Source: Phytohabitans maris (GTDB lineage Bacteria > Actinomycetota > Actinomycetes > Mycobacteriales > Micromonosporaceae). Taken from it: 64,000 nt of DNA. Of the stretch, positions 35,304-44,370 are shown in pieces. The notes below the pieces were generated by a model that searched no databases, had not been told where the DNA came from, and was given only the letters and a program-made list of their open reading frames with translations. Position numbers and translations under genes: made by a program. The first letter of the stretch is position 1. Every line of letters begins with the position of its first letter. The stretch is taken from positions 248,001-312,000 of the forward strand of contig NZ_JAVHUY010000002.1 of the NCBI RefSeq assembly GCF_031085175.1, given 5' to 3'.

Positions 35304-36762
35304 CCTCGACAACCAGATCAGCCGGCATCTGCCGGATCGGAAGATCATTGTCATATGTGGACGCGAGGACGACGCCGAGGCATGGCGGGACCTCCTCGGC
35401 AACGCACGCTGCCTGGCCGTGCCCCTCGACGCGGTCCCGCAGCAGGAACGACCGGAACCGCTCGCCGGGGCCTCGGGACATCTGGTCTGGCAGCACAGCA
35501 TCATCGCCGGCCTGGAGGGCGACGGTTGGCTCCGACGAGAGGCCGACCGGTTCGACCCAGACGGACACGCCCTGCTGCTCATCCCCGACCCGCTCGACCC
35601 GCCCCGGGCGGGCGACCGCCCCCGGCTGGGGCGACGCCATCCGACCTGGCGCGTGTTCGAAGACAAGACCGTGGTCGACACCCTCTGGGATCTGCTCGGT
35701 GTGCCGCGAGCGACATCCGTGGTTGCCGACAGCAGGCAGGATCTCGCTACGCTCGGACCCCTTGTTGACCACGGCGCCGGGGTCGTGTGCGCCACCCAAC
35801 CACCAGCCGATGTGTCCGCGGCGGGCGGCGACGGGCTCTGGTGGTGGCGCGCCGAGAGCCCTCGGCGCAAGCGGCTGGGCGGGCGGACGCGGCTGCGGCT
35901 CATGCCACTTCTGGAAGGACGACCGGTCCGGCTACACGGGCTGATCTTCCGCTCAAGCGTCCTCGCCTTCCCACCGATGGACATCGTGTCGCTGCCACGC
36001 TTGGACCACGGCACCTTCCTGCTCGCGGGCGCCGTCCCCGCCACGCACTCGTGCACTTCGGAACTTGCGGAGCTCACCGGTCGCATCGGCACTCAGCTCC
36101 GCGCCACGCTCAGCTACCGGGGCGCGTTCTCCGTGGACGGCATCCTCACCGTCGACGGTTTTCGCCCGACAGACTTCAACCCTCGGCTCACCTCCGCGAT
36201 AGAGGCAGCGCCGTCCGCGCAGCGCGTGCGGCTGCACGCGGCGAACCTCCTCCTCCGCGAGGGGATCGACCTGGATGTCACCACCGTGGAGCCACTCGTC
36301 GGCCAGCTTTTCGGAACCCGACAGACATTCACGCTGTACGGGGCCGCAGCAACCGCCAAGGACAATGCGTCACGCCGGATCGGCCTGCGCTGGCAAGAGA
36401 CGCGGCTGGTTGCCGCCGAGAGCGCCCCGGAGGAACACGGGCACATCAGTATCGCGACGTCGTTACGAGGGTGGCTGGTCACGGCCAACCTTGCGGCCCC
36501 TCACCTGCCCGCCGCCAGTCCGCTCGCAGTCCTGGCGCCGCAGGTGTTCCGGCTCTGCGACGAGCACCTCGGCACCGATTTCGGCCATCTCATTGCCCCG
36601 TTTGGCATCGAACGCGCCACACTCCTGCTGGCGAAGCGTGCGTCAGCGCCCCTGAGTCTCAGCCGAGCCGATCCAGCGCAGCACGCAGTCGCGCCAGCGT
36701 CCGGTCGCGTCCCAAGACGTCCAGCGACTCGAACAGCGGCAGACCCACGCTGCGACCGGTGA
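35296..36762 (+). CDS. ATP-grasp ligase-like protein
   Basis: Protein of 488 residues from GTG 35296, just after a strong GGAGGA site. The C-terminal half carries ATP-grasp features: [20 protein letters not shown] followed by NPRL, where D-x-N-P-R holds the metal-binding asparagine and arginine, preceded by basic strands such as [19 protein letters not shown]. The N-terminal half is a diverged pre-ATP-grasp region. Such enzymes couple a carboxylate to an amine using ATP. The last ~34 codons overlap the convergent gltX-like gene by 104 bp. Probably the peptide- or amide-bond former of the cluster. Confidence 0.78.
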   Translation: MPDLDNQISRHLPDRKIIVICGREDDAEAWRDLLGNARCLAVPLDAVPQQERPEPLAGASGHLVWQHSIIAGLEGDGWLRREADRFDPDGHALLLIPDPLDPPRAGDRPRLGRRHPTWRVFEDKTVVDTLWDLLGVPRATSVVADSRQDLATLGPLVDHGAGVVCATQPPADVSAAGGDGLWWWRAESPRRKRLGGRTRLRLMPLLEGRPVRLHGLIFRSSVLAFPPMDIVSLPRLDHGTFLLAGAVPATHSCTSELAELTGRIGTQLRATLSYRGAFSVDGILTVDGFRPTDFNPRLTSAIEAAPSAQRVRLHAANLLLREGIDLDVTTVEPLVGQLFGTRQTFTLYGAAATAKDNASRRIGLRWQETRLVAAESAPEEHGHISIATSLRGWLVTANLAAPHLPAASPLAVLAPQVFRLCDEHLGTDFGHLIAPFGIERATLLLAKRASAPLSLSRADPAQHAVAPASGRVPRRPATRTAADPRCDR

Positions 36763-38065
36763 CGGCCACCCGTACCGGCGCCTGCGCCTTGCCCAGCTTC
36801 AAACCCTGCTCGACGCCGATCGCCTCGAGCGTGGCCTTCAAGGCGTCGGCACGCCACTCGGCCGTCTCGTACGCGGCCACGGCCGCCGTCAGCAGCGGCC
36901 GGGCGGTCGCGGCCATCATCACCTTGGCCCATGCCACTTCGTCAAGCGCGGGCTCCGAGAGGAACAGGAAGTCCACCATCGGTACGACCTCGGAGAGCAG
37001 CGCGACGCGGGTCTGCGCCAGCTCGGCGACCGCCGCGAACGCGTCCTCGTCGTACTGCTCCGCCGGCCACGGCGCGGACTCGCCGCGCAGCCACGGCTGA
37101 CACGCCTGAATGAACGCCTCGACCGGCAGGGCACGGATGTAGTCGCCGTTGAAGGCCCGCAGCTTCGTCACGTCGAAGAACGCCGGTGACGGGTTCACCT
37201 CCTCCAGCCGAAACTCCGTCACGATGTCATCCCAGGGCACGATCTCCCGGTCGCCGGACGGTGCCCAGCCGAGCAGCATCAGGTAGTTCCGCATCGCGTC
37301 GGCGAGATAGCCCTCGGCGCGGAAGTCCTCCAGCGCCACCCGGTCGCGACGCTTGGACAGCTTCTGACGCTTCTCGTTTACCAGGATCGGGGCGTGTGCC
37401 CAGATTGGCGGCTGCGCTCCGAGGGCCTCCCACAGCAACTGCTGCTTCGGCGCGTTCGGAAGATGCTCCTCGGCCCGGATCACGTGCGTGATCCCCATGA
37501 CCATGTCGTCCACGACGTTGGCGAGCAGAAACACCGGCGACCCGTCGCCCCGCGCGATCACGAAATCCTCGATCAACGCGTTCTCGAACGTCGGCTTCCC
37601 CCGAACAAGATCAACAACTGTCGTCACGCCTTCGTCGGGGGTCCGGAACCGCACCGCCCTACCCTCGCCGGCCGACAGGCTCCGGTCTCGGCAGAACCCG
37701 TCATACCCCTTGTGTGAGCTGCCAGTACGGGCCACCACCTGCTCGCGCGAGCAGTCGCAGTAGTACGCCAGCCCCGCTGCCAGCAGCCGCGAGATCGCGT
37801 CCTGGTGGTGGGAGGCGTAGTCGGACTGGAACAGCGGCCCTTCATACTCCTCCGGGCCGGCTCCCAGCCAGGCCATCGCATCCAGGATCCCCTGTACCCA
37901 CTCGGGCCGGTTTCGCGCAGCGTCCGTGTCTTCGATCCGCAGCACCATCGCCCCGCCCGACTGCCGGGCCAACACCCAGTTGAACAGCAGCGAGCGGGCG
38001 TTGCCGACGTGGAACATCCCCGTCGGCGAGGGCGCGAAACGAACACGAATTCCTGGCTTGTCCAC
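36659..38065 (-). CDS. gltX: glutamyl-tRNA synthetase (probably an additional copy)
   Basis: Class I glutamyl-tRNA synthetase, 468 residues, full length. The ATP-binding HIGH-type motif is [20 protein letters not shown], the KMSKS-type loop is [18 protein letters not shown], and the zinc-knuckle cysteines remain ([15 protein letters not shown]). Anticodon-binding helices follow ([18 protein letters not shown]). Its setting, between an ATP-grasp gene and an EamA transporter in a biosynthetic locus and not in a housekeeping context, suggests a second copy used for self-resistance or for supplying Glu-tRNA. The number of gltX copies in the genome cannot be seen here. Confidence 0.93.
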   Translation of the reverse strand: MDKPGIRVRFAPSPTGMFHVGNARSLLFNWVLARQSGGAMVLRIEDTDAARNRPEWVQGILDAMAWLGAGPEEYEGPLFQSDYASHHQDAISRLLAAGLAYYCDCSREQVVARTGSSHKGYDGFCRDRSLSAGEGRAVRFRTPDEGVTTVVDLVRGKPTFENALIEDFVIARGDGSPVFLLANVVDDMVMGITHVIRAEEHLPNAPKQQLLWEALGAQPPIWAHAPILVNEKRQKLSKRRDRVALEDFRAEGYLADAMRNYLMLLGWAPSGDREIVPWDDIVTEFRLEEVNPSPAFFDVTKLRAFNGDYIRALPVEAFIQACQPWLRGESAPWPAEQYDEDAFAAVAELAQTRVALLSEVVPMVDFLFLSEPALDEVAWAKVMMAATARPLLTAAVAAYETAEWRADALKATLEAIGVEQGLKLGKAQAPVRVAVTGRSVGLPLFESLDVLGRDRTLARLRAALDRLG

Positions 38066-38143
38066 GGTTGTAGCCTACTGGTCTGCCACTAATGATCAAC
38101 GACTGCCTGGGTCGTATGGAGCGGGCTACTGCCGGAAGGGAAT

Positions 38144-39019
38144 TCACGTCGGGGCCGGTTCGGCACGTCGCGCGGCAAGGATAGATCCGGCGATGATGGC
38201 GACTAAGCCGGCGATGGCAGTGATGCTGATGGGCTCGTCCAGGAATACGGCACCGAATGCGACGGCGAATGCCGGCGAGAGGTAAAAAGCGAGTGCGGCC
38301 CGTGCCGGTCCGGTTTGGGCGATAAGCGTATAGAACATCACGAGCGTGACCCCGGTACAGACGACGCCGAGTACAGCAAGGGCGGCGACCGCAGACAGCT
38401 GTGGTGGCTGGGCGGGGATGCTGAACAGGGCGGGGACCGCGAGCGCGGTCGTGGTAACGAGCATCGCGGAGGTCGCGACGCCGAGCGGTGGAGCGTCGGC
38501 GTGCCGCTTGTGGATCATGATCGAGCCAGTTGCGTAACCAACGGCGGCGACGGACACCAGCACACCGCCGACGACGGCCTCAGCACCGCCGCTGAGGTCG
38601 ACACCGAACAGTAGAAGGAGACCGACGAGTCCGAGGGTGACACCGACAACACCGGCAAGGCCCTGCGGCCGTTCGTCAGGGGCGTACCGGACGGCGAGCA
38701 GCGCCACGAAAAGGGGCTGGGCGCCGATCAGGATGCCGGCGATGCCTGCCGAGACGTATTCCTGCCCGAACGTAAGCAGGAGCAGGGGGATCGTGGACTG
38801 CACCAGCGCCGTCTCGATAATCGCGCGGGGATGCTTCCACAGCCGGCGGAGCGCGCCACGGCGAATCGCTAGGGGCGTGAGTAGGGCCGCGGCGAGCACG
38901 ACCCGGCCCAGGACGACGACCACCGGCGACAGGCCGCGAAGGGCGACCTCGATGAGCGGGTAGACCGCACCCCACAGCGCGGCGAGGACGAGCAGTTGAG
39001 CCCAGGCGCGGCGGGTCAT
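38144..39019 (-). CDS. EamA/DMT-family transporter
   Basis: Membrane transporter of 291 residues with ten predicted helices in two EamA repeats. The first begins LVLAALWGAVYPLIEVALRG and the second VVGGVLVSVAAVGYATGSIM. The ends are LFGVDLSG and the final helix AIAGLVAIIAGSILAARR. Drug/metabolite exporters of this type often move amino-acid-like compounds, so export of the cluster product is plausible. 78 bp separate it from the gltX-like gene, same strand. Confidence 0.92.
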   Translation of the reverse strand: MTRRAWAQLLVLAALWGAVYPLIEVALRGLSPVVVVLGRVVLAAALLTPLAIRRGALRRLWKHPRAIIETALVQSTIPLLLLTFGQEYVSAGIAGILIGAQPLFVALLAVRYAPDERPQGLAGVVGVTLGLVGLLLLFGVDLSGGAEAVVGGVLVSVAAVGYATGSIMIHKRHADAPPLGVATSAMLVTTTALAVPALFSIPAQPPQLSAVAALAVLGVVCTGVTLVMFYTLIAQTGPARAALAFYLSPAFAVAFGAVFLDEPISITAIAGLVAIIAGSILAARRAEPAPT

Positions 39020-39052
39020 TGGCCGCGGACCGGGTTGGGGTGGGGCACCCCA

Positions 39053-40390
39053 TCAGTTAAGCAGCACCTGCCGGTGCAGATCCCGAACGCTCTCGAGGTG
39101 CGCCCACGGCATCAGGTCGACAAGCAGCTCACGTAGCCGTCTTCGGTTGCGTTCGGACTGGGTACGGCGGGCCAGGACGTCGGCCTGCGCTGCGAGATGG
39201 CAGGCCTCCTCGATCTGCCGGAGTTGGACGTGGACCTGCGCGAGGTCGATCAGAGTGCCGGAACGTTCCCGGACGAACGTGGACGGCAAGAGTTCGAGCG
39301 CCTCGTTCAGGGCTGTGGCCGCGTTGGCCGGTTGTCGAAGCCGCATCAGGCAGCGCCCTTTGAGCCGCGCGGCGTGGCAGTCGGCGTTGAAGAAGGCGAG
39401 CCAGCTTGGCGTGTTGTCGGCAGTGACGCCGTCGAAACGCCGCTCGGCGACGGCGAGCGCGGCGCTTCCCGGCCGCCGCTCGCCGAGTAAGCCGTGGGCC
39501 TCGCCGACCGCCTCATAGATCCACGAGGTCACCGCGGGTGGGACGTCTCGTGCGGCCATTTCCTTCGCCGTGTCCAGGACCCGCAGGGCCGCGCCGCCGT
39601 CGCCGGCGTGCAGGTGGACGTAGCTGATGACGCCGAGGGTGTACGCGTGTAACGCTCGGTCGTTGATCTTCTCGGCTACGGACAGAGCGAGCCGGCAGTG
39701 CCCGAGTGCCTGCTCGTAGCCTTGCCCGTCGATGGCAAGCCAACCCGCGAGCTGGGCGGCGTCGCCGACCGCCTGCATGAGGCGGCGCTGGGTGTGCTTG
39801 CTCGTGGCGCGGTCGCTGACCTGCAGCATCCGGCGCAGGTGCCCGGCCAGGTCCGTGGTGACGCGGCGGGAGCCGGACCGATAATCCGCCTGACGGTAGG
39901 TATCGGTCAGCGCCTCGAAGCCGTCAACCGTCTCGGAGGTGACCGCCCTGATGCCGCTCGCCGCGATGAGATTGGCCGGAGGCGGGCCGACGTCGACTTG
40001 CGCATTCTCCGTGGGCTCCGTGTCAAGCTCGACCGAGTTGGCCGGGTCGAGGCGGCTGTAGTCCTCGCCGTCCAGCAGTTCGCCGGCGCTGCAGCGGTAC
40101 AGGTAGGCGAGTTTGTTGAGCGTGTCCGGCGACGGCGTCCTGCCTCCCGGGGCTGGCCAGATCTCCCAGTATGAGATCGTCTTGGCGGTCTTCGGCGTGG
40201 TGGGGTCAGGCCACTGGGCATTCCAACGTTCTGCGACATCGGCCTGGGTCAGGCCGTGCGCGAGCCGGTACGCGACGCGGGAATTGAGGCCATAGCGCTC
40301 CCGCCACAGGACCGCGATTTGCCGATAGCTGCGGCCCGCCGCGCGAAGCCGTTCGGCTTCGTGGCGGTAACTACGCAGACTTCTGGCCAT
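39053..40390 (-). CDS. HTH regulator with TPR-like domain (second copy)
   Basis: Regulator of about 445 residues, from ATG 40390 next to a G-rich ribosome site. The N-terminal ~110 residues contain a helix-turn-helix (GRSYRQIAVLWRERYGLNSR, then RLAHGLTQADVAERWN) and PDTLNKLAYLYRCSAGELLD, typical of XRE-type TPR regulators. The rest is helical repeat, with VSEKINDRALHAYTLGV-type segments. Similar in plan to the regulator at 28525-29949. The two could bracket one regulated locus. Divergent from the DUF5753 genes. Confidence 0.82.
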   Translation of the reverse strand: MARSLRSYRHEAERLRAAGRSYRQIAVLWRERYGLNSRVAYRLAHGLTQADVAERWNAQWPDPTTPKTAKTISYWEIWPAPGGRTPSPDTLNKLAYLYRCSAGELLDGEDYSRLDPANSVELDTEPTENAQVDVGPPPANLIAASGIRAVTSETVDGFEALTDTYRQADYRSGSRRVTTDLAGHLRRMLQVSDRATSKHTQRRLMQAVGDAAQLAGWLAIDGQGYEQALGHCRLALSVAEKINDRALHAYTLGVISYVHLHAGDGGAALRVLDTAKEMAARDVPPAVTSWIYEAVGEAHGLLGERRPGSAALAVAERRFDGVTADNTPSWLAFFNADCHAARLKGRCLMRLRQPANAATALNEALELLPSTFVRERSGTLIDLAQVHVQLRQIEEACHLAAQADVLARRTQSERNRRRLRELLVDLMPWAHLESVRDLHRQVLLN

Positions 40391-40468
40391 CCCCACCCTC
40401 ACGATGCCGGCCGTCAATTACCCGTTGACCGTACCGGCCAACACGTAGATGACGGAACCGTGTACCCG

Positions 40469-40497
40469 GTTGCTCCCCGCTTGGCGGGGAGCAACCA
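40469..40497. promoter_or_regulatory. perfect 13-bp palindrome between divergent regulators
   Basis: ggttgctccccgc (40469-40481) and gcggggagcaacc (40485-40497) with a three-base loop. It sits in the 217-bp gap between two divergently transcribed regulator genes, so an operator is more likely than a terminator. No T-run on either side. Confidence 0.65.
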
Positions 40498-40607
40498 CCC
40501 TTCGATTCCCCTTGGGATGGGGTCGATCAATGGTTGGGACGGGTCGAAGCTGGTTCCCGGCAATGGCGATCGAACGTCCACCCACGTTTACCTAATGGAG
40601 GTTGGCG

Positions 40608-41498
40608 GTGCCGAGTAGGAAAGACGAATCTGTGCCGTCGTTGCGGGCGCGGTTGTTGGGTGAGCGGTTGCGGGTTTTGCGGGTGGGTCGGGGTTTGACG
40701 TTGCGGTATGTGTCGGCGTGTGTGGGTGTGGATTTTAGTGCGGCTCGGTTGTTGGAGTACGGGCTGTGGCGGGCGCATTACACGCAGGTTTTGGCGTTGG
40801 CTGATCTGTATTGCGTGTACGAGTCGGGCGAACGCGATTTTCTGTTGCGGTTGGCACGGGATGTGTTCCGGCTGCCGGCCTGGGAAGGCGATTTCAACGC
40901 CCCCGTACTGGATGTGTCGATGTTGGACGCCTTGTGGCTGGAATCGATGGCGGAAAGGATCCGCTGCTACGACGCGGTGTTGATACCCGACCTGCTGCGC
41001 ATACCCGAATACGCCGAAGCGGTCGTCCGCCGCGAACACGAAACGCAGGCGGCGCAGGCGGAACTGACCTGGCGTACCGGGATGTACGGCCGCCGGCAAC
41101 GGGACGTGTTCGACCGCCGCCCGCTGGTCGACGTGGAGGCGGTGGTCGCCGAGGCGGCGCTACGCCGTCCGGTCGGCGCCCCGGACGCGGTCTGGCGAGC
41201 CCAACTCGAACACCTCGCCAAGGATGGTGACGGCGGCGGCTCGGTCCAGCTACGGGTCCTACCCACGACGGCCGCCTACCTGCCGGGAATGGGTGCCGGC
41301 TCGTTCACCGTGTTCGACCTGCCGGCCTCATTCGTCCCCGCGATCGCCTGCCGTCCGAGCCCGCACCTAGACGGTGTGGCCGTGCACGAGGGCCAAGCCG
41401 GCCACTGGTATGCCGACGCATTCAACCGGCTACAGGAGGCGGCGTTACCGGCCGCCGACTCGGCCCAGCTGATCACCGACCTGGCCGCGGATATCTGA
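40608..41498 (+). CDS. XRE-family regulator with DUF5753 domain (first copy)
   Basis: Protein of 296 residues from GTG 40608, six bases after GGAGG. The N-terminal helix-turn-helix reads LGERLRVLRVGRGLTLRYVS, then VGVDFSAARLLEYGLWR. The C-terminal DUF5753 domain begins around IRCYDAVLIPDLLRIPEYAE, with LRRPVGAPDAVWRAQLEHLA and a final pattern (GSFTVFDLP) typical of actinomycete regulators that pair with small DUF397-like proteins. The first 250 bp are markedly T- and G-rich compared with the rest of the gene. Confidence 0.88.
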   Translation: MPSRKDESVPSLRARLLGERLRVLRVGRGLTLRYVSACVGVDFSAARLLEYGLWRAHYTQVLALADLYCVYESGERDFLLRLARDVFRLPAWEGDFNAPVLDVSMLDALWLESMAERIRCYDAVLIPDLLRIPEYAEAVVRREHETQAAQAELTWRTGMYGRRQRDVFDRRPLVDVEAVVAEAALRRPVGAPDAVWRAQLEHLAKDGDGGGSVQLRVLPTTAAYLPGMGAGSFTVFDLPASFVPAIACRPSPHLDGVAVHEGQAGHWYADAFNRLQEAALPAADSAQLITDLAADI

Positions 41499-41549
41499 AA
41501 TCACGGATATATGAACGTTTCGATGAGCAGAAGGGGAAGGGGTCGCAGG

Positions 41550-42446
41550 ATGCCGACCGATCGCAAACAGTTCCTGCAAACGGTTCGGGCCCAGTATCTG
41601 GGCAGCCGGATGCGTCAGCTGCGCGAAGAGCGCGGGCTGACCTTGAAGTACATCGCCGCCTACCTGGGAGTGGAGTTCTCCACCCTCGCCCGGTACGAGC
41701 GGGCCGAGTGGCCGTTTCGCCGCGACCACGTCATCGCCCTACTGGACGTCTACGGCGTCTACGACGACGCCACGCGGACTGCGCTGGTCGACATGGCGCA
41801 CCAGGCATGGCGGATCAACCAATGGGTACCAGCCGCCAACCAGCCCGACAACGCCCACAGCGGCGACGCCCGTGGTAGGGGTGGTGGGACGGTGGTTGAT
41901 GACTGGTGGGTGCAGCAGCGGGCCGAAGAACTGTGCATCTACGCCAACCTCACCATCCCCCAAGTGGTCCAGGCCCGCGACTACGCCACCGCGATCATCG
42001 CCCACACCGTGCCACAGCAGCCACTGGTCGACAAACTCGTCCGCCAACTGGTCGAACGGCAACAGGCCCTGGAAGTAGACCGCAAACCGGAGACCCGACT
42101 GGAAATCCTGCTCGAAGAACCCGTCCTACACCGCCCCGTCGGTGGCCGACTGGTCCTACAAGCCCAGCTGCAACATTTGGCCCGGCTACTCGAACGACCC
42201 CACATCAACGTACGGATACTGCCCACCCGGATCGGCTGGCACCCCGGCCTGCACGGCGCGTTCACCCTCTGCACCATGCAACGCCCCTACCCACCCGTCG
42301 CCCTGGTCCACCACCTCGACGGCCATCTGATGATCGAAGCCGACGCCGCCCAACGCTACAAAACCGCGTTCGACAAACTCCGCGAACTCTCGCTGAGCCC
42401 AGCCGAGTCAGCCGCCCTGATCGCCACCACCGCCGAAGAAACATAA
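41550..42446 (+). CDS. XRE-family regulator with DUF5753 domain (second copy)
   Basis: Protein of 298 residues. ATG 41550 is preferred (AAGGGG site seven bases ahead) over ATG 41511. The helix-turn-helix is LGSRMRQLREERGLTLKYIA, then LGVEFSTLARYERAEWP. The DUF5753 region includes ELCIYANLTIPQVVQARDYA, LHRPVGGRLVLQAQLQHLAR and the final GLHGAFTLCTM. It follows its paralogue by 51 bp and precedes the small 75-residue protein by 59 bp, so the three probably form one transcript. Confidence 0.86.
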   Translation: MPTDRKQFLQTVRAQYLGSRMRQLREERGLTLKYIAAYLGVEFSTLARYERAEWPFRRDHVIALLDVYGVYDDATRTALVDMAHQAWRINQWVPAANQPDNAHSGDARGRGGGTVVDDWWVQQRAEELCIYANLTIPQVVQARDYATAIIAHTVPQQPLVDKLVRQLVERQQALEVDRKPETRLEILLEEPVLHRPVGGRLVLQAQLQHLARLLERPHINVRILPTRIGWHPGLHGAFTLCTMQRPYPPVALVHHLDGHLMIEADAAQRYKTAFDKLRELSLSPAESAALIATTAEET

Positions 42447-42505
42447 CCCCCGCACGCCGGCAGCCCCACCTGTGTGAACAAACACCCGAGAAATTGGAGC
42501 CCTTG

Positions 42506-42733
42506 ATGCAGATCATTCCGTTCGACCCTGAGACGTCCCGCACCGCCATCACCGTCGGCGCGCAGCGGATCGCCGCCTACGCCGACAAACACGCCATCAC
42601 CATCGACCCCACCCAGTGCGAAGACCTCGCCGAACTACTGTTCGGCGACTACCGCGCCTTCCTAGCCGGCCTCACCCACGCCACCGGAACCCACCACAGC
42701 GCCAGCCGCGACACAGACAGCCACAACCGATAA
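42506..42733 (+). CDS. small conserved-looking protein, unknown function
   Basis: 75 residues from ATG 42506 with GGAG seven bases ahead. It reads MQIIPFDPETSRTAITVGAQ, then a helical middle (IAAYADKHAITID, CEDLAELLFGDYRAFLAGL) and a His/Thr-rich tail. No signal peptide or membrane segment. It lies after two DUF5753 regulators, a position often held by their small partner proteins, and before the FxLD-type methyltransferase. I do not recognise the family. Confidence 0.6.
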   Translation: MQIIPFDPETSRTAITVGAQRIAAYADKHAITIDPTQCEDLAELLFGDYRAFLAGLTHATGTHHSASRDTDSHNR

Positions 42734-42827
42734 CCACCCAGCCTGCCGCCCACCCAGCAACCTGCCAGCCCTCCGGGCGGGCGGCAGGCCCCCACCTTGA
42801 CCTGAATCACGCTCCGACAAGTCACGA

Positions 42828-44075
42828 TTGGCGGTAACAGTCTTGCCGAACGAATCGACCACTATCGACCGTGCAGCGGCGTTGCGGGCGGCGCTGGCCG
42901 ACCGGCTGTGCGCCGACGGGAAGATCACTAGCCCGGCCGTCGAGGCGGCGTTCCGGACGGTGGCCCGTGAGCACTTCCTCCCGGTGGAGGTTTCCCTCGA
43001 GATCGCCTACGGCGTGGACAACCCGGTGGTGACCAAGCGCGACAAGGATGGGGTGGCGGTCTCGTCGGTGTCCGCGGCCTACATTCAGGCGCGGATGCTG
43101 GAGCAGGCCGAACTGCGGCCCGGGATGACCGTGCTGGAGATCGGCTCCGGTGGGCTGAACGCGGCACTGATCGCCGAGGTCGTCGGCCCGCACGGCCGGG
43201 TCGTCAGCGTGGACATCGACCACGAAGTCACCGACCTGGCTGAGGTCCTGCTACGCAGTGCCGGCTACGCCGACCGCGTCACCGTGCTGCAGGCCGACGC
43301 GTGGCGCGGCGTGCCCGACGAGGGACCGTTCGACGCGACCATCGTCACCGTGGGAACGGGGGACATCGCTCCCGCTTGGCTGGACCAGCTGACCGCCGAC
43401 GGCGTCCTCGTGCTCCCGCTCATCATGAACGGAATCACCCGCACGATCGGCTTTCGCCGCGACGATGACCACCTGGCCAGCACCTCGACCGAGCTGGCCG
43501 GATTCGTGCCACTGCGCGGTGCCGGCCGGCAGGTGGTGCGGCTGACCGTCCTCCAAGACGCCAACGGCTGGCAGGTGACGCTGCAGTTCGACGCACACGT
43601 CCCAGCAGACCTCGGCCAGCTCCACGACGTCCTCGCCGCGCCACGAACCGAGATCTGGTCCCGGGTGACCGTCCCGCACCAGACATCGTTCGCCGACCTG
43701 CACCTGTGGCTGGCCTGGTTCCTGCCCGGCTTCTGCCTACTATCGGCCGACGACGGCACCGAACTGGCCGGCGAACACGGCTCCTGGTTCCCATACGCGG
43801 TCGTATGCGGTGCCGCGTTCGCGTACCTGGTGGCCCGCCCCACCCCGGACGGCGACGGCGTCGAGCTGGGCGCCCGCGCCTACGGGGCGGACGGCGACCT
43901 GGCTGCGGGCACGATGGTGGAACAGATCCAGGCATGGGACCGCGACGGCCGGCACACCACGCCCACATTCGGCTACTGGCCCGCCGACAGCGACCACTCG
44001 CAGATCCCCGCCGGCACCTCCGTCCTGGACAAGACACACGGCGTCGTCACGATCCGCTGGCCGGAGCGCTACTGA
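42828..44075 (+). CDS. PCMT-like methyltransferase of the FxLD lanthipeptide type
   Basis: Protein of about 415 residues matching the O-methyltransferases found with FxLD-type lanthipeptides, a branch of the protein-isoaspartyl methyltransferase family. Motifs are VVTKRDKDGVAVSSVSA, MTVLEIGSGGLNAALIAEVV (SAM site), VTVLQADAWRGVPDEGPFD, DLHLWLAWFLPGFCLLSADD and a final PAGTSVLDKTHGVVTIRWPE. In lanthipeptide systems such enzymes convert Asp in the precursor to isoAsp. No precursor, LanB or LanC gene is visible nearby, so its partner is missing or remote. The TTG start at 42828 is uncertain. Confidence 0.85.
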   Translation: MAVTVLPNESTTIDRAAALRAALADRLCADGKITSPAVEAAFRTVAREHFLPVEVSLEIAYGVDNPVVTKRDKDGVAVSSVSAAYIQARMLEQAELRPGMTVLEIGSGGLNAALIAEVVGPHGRVVSVDIDHEVTDLAEVLLRSAGYADRVTVLQADAWRGVPDEGPFDATIVTVGTGDIAPAWLDQLTADGVLVLPLIMNGITRTIGFRRDDDHLASTSTELAGFVPLRGAGRQVVRLTVLQDANGWQVTLQFDAHVPADLGQLHDVLAAPRTEIWSRVTVPHQTSFADLHLWLAWFLPGFCLLSADDGTELAGEHGSWFPYAVVCGAAFAYLVARPTPDGDGVELGARAYGADGDLAAGTMVEQIQAWDRDGRHTTPTFGYWPADSDHSQIPAGTSVLDKTHGVVTIRWPERY

Positions 44076-44144
44076 GCCGCGCAGCTCGACCACTGTTTCG
44101 AACCCGCGTGTCGACAACCACCGCCAGGCGAGCAAGCAGCAGGA

Positions 44145-44370
44145 GACCGGTTCTTCCTGCGCGATGGCCGGCTGCACATGCACACCACGGTGCGCAGCAA
44201 CGACATCTGGCTCGCCCTGCCCTACGACCTCTTCACCGCGACCCTGCTGCACGAGCTGATGGCCGGCTGGCTCGGCGTCGAGCTCGGCGCCTACCACCAC
44301 CACGTCGACTCCCCGCACCTCTACGCCAAGCACACCGACGCCGCCGCCCTACCCACCCAGCCATCACCGG
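44145..44370 (+). pseudogene. thymidylate synthase fragment
   Basis: One frame reads GDRFFLRDGRLHMHTTVRSN, then DIWLALPYDLFTATLLHELM, then GWLGVELGAYHHHVDSPHLY. This is the nucleotide-binding stretch (R-S-N-D) of a thymidylate-synthase-like protein up to H-H-H-V-D-S. The N-terminal part with the active-site cysteine is absent and the tail turns into the antisense of the ftsK-like gene near 44370, so this is an internal fragment left by a rearrangement. Confidence 0.78.

Noticed and set aside
42828-44075. Plain protein-L-isoaspartate repair methyltransferase
   Set aside because: It is about twice the usual length, and the C-terminal half carries the signatures of the FxLD-linked group.
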